A stretch of DNA of 12,323 nt, taken from NCBI GenBank assembly GCA_047605605.1, contig JASGFG010000096.1, forward strand, positions 1 through 12,323. The letters are read 5' to 3'. Position numbers and translations under genes: made by a program. Origin of the DNA: JAATGA01 sp047605605. Its GTDB lineage: Bacteria; Pseudomonadota; Alphaproteobacteria; Rhodobacterales; Rhodobacteraceae. Below the pieces are notes generated by a model. The model had not been told where the DNA came from. It saw only the letters and a program-made list of their open reading frames with translations, and made no database searches. Positions 1 to 6,069 of this stretch are shown here, one piece after another (within the stretch, counting starts at the first letter, position 1; every line of letters starts with the position of its first letter).

Positions 1-356
1 TCATTCGCATCGGCGGGTTTCGACAGGTAATCCGTCGCCCCGGCCTTGACCGCCGCCACCGCGGTGGCAATCGCGCCATATCCGGTCAGCACCACGATCC
101 GGCAATCGGGGCGCCGGTCGCGCAAAGCCTCGACCACGTCAAGACCATTGCCATCCTCCAGCCGCAGGTCGACCACGGCATAGGCGGGGGGGCGCGACAT
201 GGCGATGGCCTTGCCCTCGGCCACGGTTTCGGCCGTTTCCGGGGCAAAGCCGCGCTTTTCCATCGCCTTGGCCAGCCGTTTCACGAAAGGTTCGTCATCG
301 TCGACCAGCAAGAGCGAACGATCCGGTCCGATCTCGGCACTCAGATCCTCGGCCAT
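1..356 (-). CDS. regA: Redox response regulator RegA/PrrA (partial, N-terminal 118 residues)
   Basis: This is the start of the RegA (PrrA/ActR) response regulator, which is phosphorylated by RegB and controls respiration, carbon and nitrogen fixation and, where present, photosynthesis genes. The visible part is almost the whole receiver domain: the acidic pocket DDD at residues 19-21, the phospho-acceptor Asp63 in VVDLRLEDGNG, Thr91 in LTGYGAIATA, and Lys113 in the LSKPAD motif. The Fis-type helix-turn-helix C-terminus lies beyond the left edge; the family is usually about 180 residues. The ATG at 356 is preceded by a purine-rich AGGGGA about 8 bases upstream. An earlier ATG at 364 is out of frame. 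The gene follows senC by 62 bp on the same strand, so the two are probably co-transcribed. The sequence matches Rhodobacter RegA/PrrA closely, so the identity is secure. Confidence 0.95.
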   Translation of the reverse strand, partial: MAEDLSAEIGPDRSLLLVDDDEPFVKRLAKAMEKRGFAPETAETVAEGKAIAMSRPPAYAVVDLRLEDGNGLDVVEALRDRRPDCRIVVLTGYGAIATAVAAVKAGATDYLSKPADAN

Positions 357-395
357 GGCGTCATTCCCCTGCTGTTGCAATGCGGCCCAACCTAA

Positions 396-409
396 GGCGC
401 ATCAGCGCC
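396..409 (-). other. Small GC-rich hairpin between senC and regA
   Basis: A perfect 5-bp stem, GGCGC/GCGCC (396-400 with 405-409), encloses a four-base loop just after the senC stop codon. Read on the minus strand it is followed by TTAGGTT rather than a U-run, so it is not a convincing intrinsic terminator. It could act as a weak attenuator or mRNA-stabilising element that sets different levels of SenC and RegA from one transcript. That role is inference from position only. Confidence 0.3.
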
Positions 410-418
410 AAGGTCAAA

Positions 419-1030
419 TCAGCCGGCGTTCAGAAAACATCCCACCCGCTCGGCCATCTTGTCGGCGGTGACATCGCGGTTGAAGAAATCGAGAAACCGG
501 TTTCCCGGCATCATCAGATAGGTGAATGTCGAATGGTCGACGGTATAGAATTCCTCGGCCGTATCCGGTTTGCGGTAATAGACCTTGTAGGCCTGCGCCG
601 CCGCCTTGACCTGTTCGGCCGTGCCGGTCAGGCCGATCAGGCGCGGATGAATCGCCGCGGCATAATCCGCCATGACCTGGGGCGTGTCGCGGTCCGGGTC
701 GATCGAGATGAAGACCGGCGTCACCTCGAAGCCGTTTTCTTCCAGAATATCCACCGCTTCGGCATTGCGGGCATTGTCCAGCGGGCAGACATCCGGGCAG
801 AAGGTATAGCCGAAGTAAACCAGCGTCGGCCCGGTGATGACATCCTTGTCCGTCACCGTCTTGCCGGTCTGGTCGGTCAGGGTGAACGGCCCGCCGATCT
901 CGCCGCCCGTCGCCCCGGCGCGGCAGGCGGCATAGGGATCGGCATTCCGCTGGCTCAGCACCCACCAGGCCGAACCGCCCAGAAAGGCCGCGGCCACCAC
1001 GGCGGCAAGAATGGCATAGAGTTTCGTCAT
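419..1030 (-). CDS. senC: SCO1/SenC/PrrC family copper-binding thiol protein
   Basis: This 203-residue protein belongs to the SCO1/SenC/PrrC family, thioredoxin-fold proteins on the periplasmic side of the membrane. They deliver copper to cytochrome c oxidases and, in Rhodobacter, affect signalling through RegB. An N-terminal hydrophobic anchor covers about residues 5-25. The copper ligands are present: Cys78 and Cys82 in the CPDVC motif and His166 in the VDHS motif. The family block ISIDPDRDTP is at 109-117. Two further cysteines, Cys36 and Cys198, flank the fold. A longer reading frame extends upstream to 1150, but the ATG at 1030 begins a typical membrane anchor and has GGGGG four bases upstream, so I chose it. 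The gene lies between regA (downstream, same strand) and divergent regB, the classic regB-senC-regA arrangement. Confidence 0.93.
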   Translation of the reverse strand: MTKLYAILAAVVAAAFLGGSAWWVLSQRNADPYAACRAGATGGEIGGPFTLTDQTGKTVTDKDVITGPTLVYFGYTFCPDVCPLDNARNAEAVDILEENGFEVTPVFISIDPDRDTPQVMADYAAAIHPRLIGLTGTAEQVKAAAQAYKVYYRKPDTAEEFYTVDHSTFTYLMMPGNRFLDFFNRDVTADKMAERVGCFLNAG

Positions 1031-1122
1031 GGTGCCCCCGCGCGCTAGAGTGGCGCATTGATCCTCTATCCACGCGCTTTTAACAATGCCCTGCGAAATA
1101 TGGCCGCAGCGGGGGGCAGGAG
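1031..1122. promoter_or_regulatory. Divergent senC-regA / regB promoter region
   Basis: These 92 bases separate divergent senC and regB and must hold the promoters for both, unless transcription enters from further away. In the regB direction a weak sigma-70-like pair can be drawn: TTGATC at 1058-1063 and TAACAA at 1081-1086, 17 bases apart. Further down, TGCGA (1092-1096) and GCCGC (1103-1107) form an imperfect inverted pair resembling the GC-rich half-sites described for RegA/PrrA. If real, it would place autoregulation beside the regB start. regB has AGGAG directly against its ATG, which is closer than ideal. The promoter elements are guesses by eye; the divergent arrangement is certain. 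Confidence 0.4.
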
Positions 1123-2496
1123 ATGGACAAGGCGCAGCACGGATTGCCACCCGGACAGCAGGGCGCCTGGCTCAGCCTCAGGACGCTGATCCTTCTGCGG
1201 TGGATGGCGATTGCCGGGCAGGGGATGGCGCTGGTCGCCGCCGTGCTGCCCTTCGGGCTGGACCTGCCGCTGGGGCCGTCGCTGCTGGTCGTCGGGCTGC
1301 TGGTCATCGCAAACCTGCTGTCGATGTTCGTGGCGCCGGGCGCGCGGCGGCTGACGGGGGCGGTGGCGATGCTGATGCTGCTGTTCGACCTGTGCCAGCT
1401 GGCATTGCTTCTTGGCCTGACGGGCGGGTTGTCCAACCCCTTTGCGCTGCTGCTTCTGGTGCCGGTGACGATTTCGGCCAGCGCGCTGGAACTGCGGTCC
1501 ACCGTGGTGCTGGGGCTGGCCTCGATCCTTCTGGCCTCGGTCGTCTGGCGGTTCAATCTGCCGCTGCATTATTCCGACGGGCGCGTGGTGGAAATGGCGG
1601 GGTTGTTCCAGTTCGGCTTCTGGCTGGCCATCGTCATCGGCATCCTGTTCCTTGGCCTTTACGCCAGCCGGGTCGCGGCCGAAATCCGGTCGATGTCGAA
1701 TGCGCTTCTGGCCACGCAGATGGCGCTGGCGCGCGAGCAGAAGCTGACCGATCTGGGCGGCGTGGTGGCCGCCGCCGCGCATGAACTGGGCACGCCGCTG
1801 GCCACGATAAAGCTGGTCAGTGCCGAGATGATGGACGCGCTGGAGGATGACCCCGACCTTGCCGACGACGCCCGGCTGATCCGCGAACAGGCCGACCGCT
1901 GCACCGCGATCCTGCGGTCGATGGGGCGCGCGGGCAAGGACGACCTGCACATGCGCGCCGCCCCCTTCGGCGCCGTGCTGCGCGAGGCGGCCGAGCCGCA
2001 TGTCCACCGCGGCAAGGCCGTGCATTTCTCGTTCGCCCCCGGTCCCGGCGGACCGGGGCGCGAGCCGCTGATCCTGCGGCGCCCCGAGGTCATCCACGGC
2101 CTGCGCAACCTGATCCAGAACGCGGTCGACTTCGCACAGGGCAATGTCTGGGTCGATGGCGAATGGACGGGGGCGCGGCTGATGCTGCGCATCGTGGATG
2201 ACGGGCCGGGGTTCCCGCCGCAGCTTCTCGGCCGGATCGGCGATCCCTTCGTCCGCTCGCGCCGGTCGCAGGCGCGGCCGGAATACGAAGGGATGGGTCT
2301 TGGGCTGTTCATTGCCAAGACGCTTCTCGAACGCACGGGGGCGGAGCTGACCTTTGCCAATGCGGCCGATCCCTTCCTGCGCCCTGACGAACGACCCGAG
2401 CGGTGCGGCGCCATCGTCGAGGTCGTGTGGCCGCTGGCCGCCCTGCTGGCCCCCCCCGATCTGGCGGTGGGAGAGAACCGGCCGATCGAGGCCTGA
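1123..2496 (+). CDS. regB: Redox sensor histidine kinase RegB/PrrB
   Basis: This 457-residue inner-membrane histidine kinase phosphorylates RegA in response to the redox state of the ubiquinone pool and a cysteine switch. The N-terminal half holds about six hydrophobic segments between residues 22 and 180. The fully conserved quinone-binding heptapeptide GGLSNPF is at 101-107. The H-box HELGTPLATIKL carries the phospho-accepting His220. Cys260 in EQADRCTAILR matches the redox-active cysteine of the dimerisation helix. The ATP-binding domain has the N-box (Asn329-Asn333), the G1 box DDGPGF (359-364) and the G2 box GMGLGLF (390-396). All motifs are intact and the length is normal for the family. 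The ATG at 1123 is the only in-frame start giving the expected N-terminus; nearby ATGs at 1086 and 1100 are out of frame. No U-rich terminator follows the gene. Confidence 0.96.
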   Translation: MDKAQHGLPPGQQGAWLSLRTLILLRWMAIAGQGMALVAAVLPFGLDLPLGPSLLVVGLLVIANLLSMFVAPGARRLTGAVAMLMLLFDLCQLALLLGLTGGLSNPFALLLLVPVTISASALELRSTVVLGLASILLASVVWRFNLPLHYSDGRVVEMAGLFQFGFWLAIVIGILFLGLYASRVAAEIRSMSNALLATQMALAREQKLTDLGGVVAAAAHELGTPLATIKLVSAEMMDALEDDPDLADDARLIREQADRCTAILRSMGRAGKDDLHMRAAPFGAVLREAAEPHVHRGKAVHFSFAPGPGGPGREPLILRRPEVIHGLRNLIQNAVDFAQGNVWVDGEWTGARLMLRIVDDGPGFPPQLLGRIGDPFVRSRRSQARPEYEGMGLGLFIAKTLLERTGAELTFANAADPFLRPDERPERCGAIVEVVWPLAALLAPPDLAVGENRPIEA

Positions 2497-2519
2497 TCGC
2501 CGGAGCTTCGCCTTCTGGT

Positions 2520-2535
2520 TTAACCGATCGTTAAC
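2520..2535 (+). promoter_or_regulatory. Perfect CtrA-binding box upstream of the PAS/DivL-like gene
   Basis: The sequence TTAA-CCGATCG-TTAAC matches the alphaproteobacterial CtrA consensus TTAA-N7-TTAAC with no mismatch. It stands out as an AT-rich island in GC-rich DNA, in the 85-bp gap between regB and the next gene, and ends 46 bases before that gene's TTG start. This distance suits an activating CtrA site overlapping a -35 region. The motif match is seen directly; control by CtrA is inference, made stronger because the downstream gene looks like DivL, a regulator of the CtrA pathway. Confidence 0.7.
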
Positions 2536-2570
2536 CGAACCTTGTCAGGGTTGCGTCCGGCGGTGATGGC

Positions 2571-2584
2571 GGAGGCTTGCTTTG
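2571..2584 (+). promoter_or_regulatory. Shine-Dalgarno and TTG start that fix the PAS-gene start
   Basis: GGAGG at 2571-2575 stands six bases before TTG at 2582-2584. The nearby ATG at 2566 and GTG at 2563 are out of frame with the protein. The TTG start is therefore the best supported, and it places a clean transmembrane segment at the N-terminus. Confidence 0.7.
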
Positions 2585-4171
2585 ACGGATTGGTCGCTGA
2601 TTCTGGGGCTTGCCGTTGCGGCCGTTCTGGCCGTGGGGGTCGCCCTGCTGGGGCTCGCGGCCTTTCCATCGGCCCGGCGGCGGGAGGAATCGATCTTTCT
2701 GGGCCGCGACGAGGCGACGGTCTTTGTCTTCGATGGCGAGGCGCTGGTCGATGTCAGCCCCGGCGCGCGGGCGCTGCTGAACCGGGCCGAGGGGCGGGGT
2801 CCGCCCTATCTGCGGATGCTTGCCGTGCTGGAGCCGCATTTCCCCGACATCGCCGACCGTCTGGCGACGCTGCCCGTGGCCGGAAAGCTGTCGATGGCGG
2901 CGGTGCCTGCCCATGGCACCGCGGCGGCGCTTCATGCCGAACTGCGCGGCGGGCTGACCCGGATCGTGGTGCAGGATGCCGGCACGGATGCGGGCCTTGC
3001 CGGGCCGGACCCGATGCTGCACCGCGCGATGACGGTGGAACTGGACCAGTTGCGCCGCATCGCCTCGCTGGCGCCGGTGCCGATCTGGCGGGAACGGCCG
3101 GATGGAGAGATCGTGTGGGCCAACGGCGACTATCTCAACCGCGCGGTGGAACGTCTTGTTCCGGGCGAGGATCTGACCTGGCCGCTGCCGCGCCTGTTTG
3201 AAAGGACCGCGGCGGCGCAGGGCGTCGCGGGGCAGCGGCAAAAGCTATCCCATGCGGGCGGCGTGCACTGGTTCGACCTGACCGCCGTGGCCGAGGACGA
3301 GGGGCGGCTGGTCTATGCCCTGCCCGCCGATGCGGCGGTGCAGGCGGAACAATCGCTGCGCGACTTCATGCAGACCCTGACCCAGACCTTCGCGCATCTG
3401 CCCATCGGCCTTGCGATCTTCGACCGGAACCGGCAGCTGCACATGTTCAATCCCGCGCTGCTCGACCTGACGGGGCTGCCGGTGGATTTCCTGTCGCTGC
3501 GGCCTTCGCTCCTGTCGGTGCTGGATGCCTTGCGCGACAGCAAGATGCTGCCCGAGCCAAAGGATTACCGCGACTGGCGGCGCCAGATGATCGAGATGGA
3601 AAAGGCCGCCGCGGCCGGTCTTTACGAAGAGATGTGGAGCCTTTCGGGGGGCCAGACCTACCGGGTGATGGCCCGCCCGCACCCCAATGGCGGGCTGGCC
3701 CTGATGTTCGAGGATGTCTCGACCGAAACGCTGCGCACCCGCCGCTATCGCGCGCAACTGGACCTCAGCCATGCGGTGCTTGATGCGATGGACGAGGCGG
3801 TCGTGGTGTTCGGCCAGGATGGTCGCGTGGTGATGACCAATCCCGCCTATGGCGCGCTGTGGGGGCGCGACCCGGCCAATGCCATGGCCGAGGCGGGCTA
3901 TCGCGATTGTTGCAACGACTGGCGTGCGGCAACCTCGCCCGCGGCGGTCTGGGCACGCGCAGAGACTTATCTGGAGACCGCAGGCGACCGCGAAAGCTGG
4001 CAGGCCGAGGCGCGGCTGACCGATGGCCGGCTGCTTCTGTGCCGGTTCGCCGCCTTGCCGGGGGGGGCCACGCTGGCGGCCTTTCGCATCGGGGAACCTG
4101 CATTTTCCCCCTCGTCCGAAACCCCGCCGCTGGTGTTTCACTCCCGCCAGCGTGCGGCGGGAATTGCGTGA
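2582..4171 (+). CDS. divL: Membrane-anchored multi-PAS protein, DivL-like, without kinase domain
   Basis: The 529-residue product starts with a transmembrane helix (about 5-27) and then carries up to four PAS-like units. These lie near 45-130 (weak), 160-250 (APVPIWRERPDGEIVWAN), 264-385 (LPIGLAIFDRNRQLHMFN, with a following DYRDWRRQM segment) and 393-510 (AVLDAMDEAVVVFGQDGRVVMTNPAY). No H-box, N-box or G-box is present, so it is not a kinase. DivL in Caulobacter is a PAS-rich pseudo-kinase that modulates CckA and hence CtrA. As I recall, Rhodobacter has a shorter PAS-only DivL that affects CtrA and gene-transfer-agent production. The next gene, tsaE, also neighbours divL-type genes in other alphaproteobacteria, and a CtrA box lies upstream. 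It starts with TTG. The final ~25 residues look like low-complexity read-out rather than domain. PAS identity is firm; the divL name is a probable assignment. Confidence 0.72.
   Translation: MTDWSLILGLAVAAVLAVGVALLGLAAFPSARRREESIFLGRDEATVFVFDGEALVDVSPGARALLNRAEGRGPPYLRMLAVLEPHFPDIADRLATLPVAGKLSMAAVPAHGTAAALHAELRGGLTRIVVQDAGTDAGLAGPDPMLHRAMTVELDQLRRIASLAPVPIWRERPDGEIVWANGDYLNRAVERLVPGEDLTWPLPRLFERTAAAQGVAGQRQKLSHAGGVHWFDLTAVAEDEGRLVYALPADAAVQAEQSLRDFMQTLTQTFAHLPIGLAIFDRNRQLHMFNPALLDLTGLPVDFLSLRPSLLSVLDALRDSKMLPEPKDYRDWRRQMIEMEKAAAAGLYEEMWSLSGGQTYRVMARPHPNGGLALMFEDVSTETLRTRRYRAQLDLSHAVLDAMDEAVVVFGQDGRVVMTNPAYGALWGRDPANAMAEAGYRDCCNDWRAATSPAAVWARAETYLETAGDRESWQAEARLTDGRLLLCRFAALPGGATLAAFRIGEPAFSPSSETPPLVFHSRQRAAGIA
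4142..4162 (+). other. Hairpin overlapping the end of the PAS gene
   Basis: A perfect 7-bp stem, TCCCGCC (4142-4148) with GGCGGGA (4156-4162), surrounds a seven-base loop. It lies in the last codons of the PAS gene, just before the TGA at 4169. No U-run follows, so it is at best an atypical terminator or an mRNA 3'-end stabiliser. Confidence 0.35.
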
Positions 4172-4321
4172 GGCCACTTTCGGCCGCGCCGGGGCGTCTG
4201 CGCCGCATCCCGGTCTGTCGCCGACGGCTCGCGATTTCCGGGCGGCGGCAGCGATGCCTTCCCTGCCGCGGAAAGGGGGCTGCGGAAAACCTTTGCGGGT
4301 GACGCAAGGATGATGGGTTCT

Positions 4322-4341
4322 CCGGTCGAGGGCGCGACCGG
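4322..4341. repeat. Perfect inverted repeat (hairpin) in the gap
   Basis: CCGGTCG (4322-4328) pairs perfectly with CGACCGG (4335-4341) around a six-base AGGGCG loop. It can be extended by a U-G and a C-G pair on the plus-strand RNA. No T-run follows on either strand. It may be a structural element of a leader RNA, a protein-binding palindrome, or chance in GC-rich sequence. Confidence 0.4.
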
Positions 4342-4372
4342 GGGGATGGTTCGGCGCCGCATGGTGGCAAGG

Positions 4373-4402
4373 ATTCGGGGCGAAGAAATTCGGGGCGAAG
4401 AA
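4373..4402. repeat. Two tandem copies of a 15-bp unit
   Basis: The unit ATTCGGGGCGAAGAA occurs twice without a gap (4373-4387 and 4388-4402), identical at every base. Perfect identity suggests a recent duplication or slippage event, or a pair of binding sites for a regulator. No third copy is seen nearby. Confidence 0.85.
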
Positions 4403-4511
4403 AGGCGTGTCCGGGGCATCGCGGGCCGCCGGTGCCAGGCCAGGCTCGGGCGGACCAGCCGGTTCGGGCCGGGGTGGGGGCGACAAATGGCGTCGAGGCT
4501 GCGGTGCCCGC

Positions 4512-4547
4512 TTGCAGGTGATGGCACAGCGGATAGACTCGCGCCCA
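4512..4547 (+). promoter_or_regulatory. Candidate promoter of the tsaE operon, possibly leaderless
   Basis: TTGCAG (4512-4517) and TAGACT (4534-4539) lie 16 bases apart and resemble a weak sigma-70 promoter. Transcription would begin about seven bases after the -10 element, at or beside the tsaE ATG (4547). No Shine-Dalgarno sequence precedes that ATG, so a leaderless mRNA fits. GACTC at 4536-4540 is a GANTC (CcrM methylation) site overlapping the -10 element. All of this is by eye. Confidence 0.35.
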
Positions 4548-5032
4548 TGCGATCTGCCGACCCTTCGCCTCAAATCCGCATCTTCCTGCCTTCGGCCGAG
4601 GAAACCGGGCGTTTTGCCCGCTGGCTCGCGCCACGGTTGGCGCCGGGCGATACGCTGCTGCTCGAAGGGCATATCGGGGCGGGCAAAAGCCATCTTGCCC
4701 GCGCCTTCATCCGTGCGCGCCTGGGCCGGATGGAGGATGTGCCCTCGCCCACCTTCACGCTGGTCCAGACTTACGAAGCCCCCGATGGCGACCTGTGGCA
4801 CGCCGATCTCTATCGGCTGACCCACCCGGACGAGGTGGTCGAACTGGGGCTGGACGCCGCCTTTGCCAGTGCGATCTGCCTTGTGGAATGGCCCGACCGG
4901 TTGGGGTCTCTGGCCCCCGAAACCGCGCTGCGCCTGCGGCTGGAGGTCGAGGGCGAGGGGCGTCGGCTGACCGTGACCGGCGCGCCGCCCGCGCTTGCGG
5001 CGGCCCTTGTCCGGGATTGGACGGCGGAATGA
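4547..5032 (+). CDS. tsaE: tRNA t6A biosynthesis ATPase TsaE
   Basis: TsaE (formerly YjeE) is the small cytoplasmic ATPase that works with TsaB and TsaD to put threonylcarbamoyl on A37 of ANN-decoding tRNAs. The 161-residue product has the P-loop GHIGAGKS (41-48; the second residue is His rather than the usual acidic residue or Asn). It also has the family block SPTFTLVQTY (67-76), the HADLYRL motif (85-91) and the VEWPDRL motif (113-119) carrying the conserved Glu and Trp. The reading frame is open upstream to 4310, but the Arg-rich upstream translation is unlike the family. The ATG at 4547 gives the usual length. It begins an overlapping five-gene operon; its stop shares an ATGA with the amgK start. 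Confidence 0.93.
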   Translation: MRSADPSPQIRIFLPSAEETGRFARWLAPRLAPGDTLLLEGHIGAGKSHLARAFIRARLGRMEDVPSPTFTLVQTYEAPDGDLWHADLYRLTHPDEVVELGLDAAFASAICLVEWPDRLGSLAPETALRLRLEVEGEGRRLTVTGAPPALAAALVRDWTAE

Positions 5033-6069
5033 CCGGGACGGCGACGGATCATCCTGCCGCAGATCGCGCCGCGCTGTCGCGCGATTTCGTTCGCGCGGCC
5101 GGATGGGGGGCTGCGGACAGGCGATTCCTTGCGGGCGACGCCTCGGACCGCAGCTATGACCGCCTGACGCTGCCGGGGCAAAGCGCGGTATTGATGGATG
5201 CGCCGCCCGGCAAGGGCGACGATCCGGCGGCCTTTGTGGTAATTGCCGACCATCTGCGGTCGCTGGGCCTTTCGGCGCCGCGCTGCCTTGCCCGCGATCT
5301 GGAGCATGGCTTTCTGCTGCTGGAGGATCTGGGCGATGCGGTCTTTGCCCGCCTGATCGCGGCAGATCCGGCGCTGGAGCAGCCGCTTTATGCCGCCGCC
5401 ACCGATGTTCTGGTCCGGATCCAGTCCCATCCCCCGGCTGCCGGCCTGCCCGACCTTTCCGCGCGCGACTGGGCGGATGCCGCGGATTTCGCGCCCGGCT
5501 GGTATGCCTTTGGCGCGACGGGCCAGCGGCCCGATTCGGCCGGGTTCCGTCAGATCATGGGCGATCTGCTGGCCGCCCATGCCGACGGGCCGCGGATCAT
5601 GATCCTGCGCGACTATCACGCCGAAAACCTGATCTGGTTGCCGGGGCGCGAAGGGGTGGCGCGGGTCGGCCTGCTGGATTTCCAGCTCGCCCAGATGGGG
5701 CAGCCCGGATATGATCTGGTCAGCCTGTTGCAGGACGCCCGCCGCGACGTGACGCCCGCGGCAGAGCAGGCGATGATCGCCCGGTTTGTCGCCGCCACGG
5801 GCGTGGGGGATGGCGGCTTCCGGCGGGCCTATGCCGTTCTGGGCGCGCAGCGGGCGCTGCGCATCCTTGGCATCTTTGCCCGGCTGTGCCTGGTCGGGGG
5901 CAAGCCGCATTACCTAGGGCTGATCCCCCGCGTCTGGGGGCAGTTGCAGGCGAACCTGGCCGCACCGGGGATGGAGGCGCTGGCCGAGGCCTGCGCCCGC
6001 CTGCTGCCGCCGCCCACCCCGGCCGTCCTGGCCGAGATCGGAAAGAAATGCGCAACGATTTCCCCCTGA
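5029..6069 (+). CDS. amgK: Anomeric MurNAc/GlcNAc kinase AmgK
   Basis: This 346-residue protein has the aminoglycoside-phosphotransferase fold and, from its neighbour murU, is most likely AmgK. AmgK phosphorylates the anomeric carbon of N-acetylmuramate (and GlcNAc) in cytoplasmic peptidoglycan recycling. Visible signatures are the LAGDASDRSYDRL nucleotide-loop region (34-46), the catalytic RDYHAENL (Asp195, His197, Asn200) and the metal-binding LLDFQLAQ (Asp217) followed by GYDLVSLLQDARRD. The length equals known AmgK proteins (about 340). The start overlaps the tsaE stop as ATGA, which implies translational coupling. A longer open frame from 4795 lies inside tsaE and is not the real start. 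A general APH-type kinase without the AmgK role cannot be excluded from sequence alone, but the amgK-murU pairing is a strong argument. Confidence 0.87.
   Translation: MTGTATDHPAADRAALSRDFVRAAGWGAADRRFLAGDASDRSYDRLTLPGQSAVLMDAPPGKGDDPAAFVVIADHLRSLGLSAPRCLARDLEHGFLLLEDLGDAVFARLIAADPALEQPLYAAATDVLVRIQSHPPAAGLPDLSARDWADAADFAPGWYAFGATGQRPDSAGFRQIMGDLLAAHADGPRIMILRDYHAENLIWLPGREGVARVGLLDFQLAQMGQPGYDLVSLLQDARRDVTPAAEQAMIARFVAATGVGDGGFRRAYAVLGAQRALRILGIFARLCLVGGKPHYLGLIPRVWGQLQANLAAPGMEALAEACARLLPPPTPAVLAEIGKKCATISP

Larger units (their letters stand above)
4172..4546. other. 375-bp intergenic gap, no gene recognised
   Basis: This is the only gap over 300 bases. Several frames stay open across it on both strands, as expected in GC-rich DNA. 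Their translations are Arg/Pro/Ala-rich, match no family I recognise, and lack convincing ribosome sites. The gap holds a 7-bp perfect hairpin, a tandem 15-bp repeat and a candidate promoter just before tsaE, each listed separately. It could encode a small RNA or simply be the leader and terminator zone between two transcription units. I see no kinase remnant that would extend the upstream PAS protein. Confidence 0.5.

Noticed and set aside
380..1048. Plus-strand frame of 222 codons opposite senC
   Set aside because: senC on the minus strand has the complete SCO1 motif set; the plus-strand translation is Arg/Gly/His-rich with no domain.
1058..1072. FNR/FnrL-like box (TTGAT followed by ATCC) in the senC-regB gap
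   Set aside because: The left half matches TTGAT, but the right half is not ATCAA and the spacing is off, so the palindrome is not met.
2537..2556. AACC...GGTT inverted repeat after the CtrA box as a regB terminator
   Set aside because: The stem is only four base pairs and no T-run follows; it is too weak to call.
4023..4313. Possible frameshifted continuation of the PAS protein into a kinase domain
   Set aside because: Translations beyond 4171 in the other frames show no H-box, N-box or G-box and look like noncoding read-out.
4138..4548. A 136-codon minus-strand frame filling the PAS-tsaE gap
   Set aside because: Ser/Pro/Arg-rich translation resembling no family, and it overlaps the end of the PAS gene. 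It would need comparative evidence to be called a gene.
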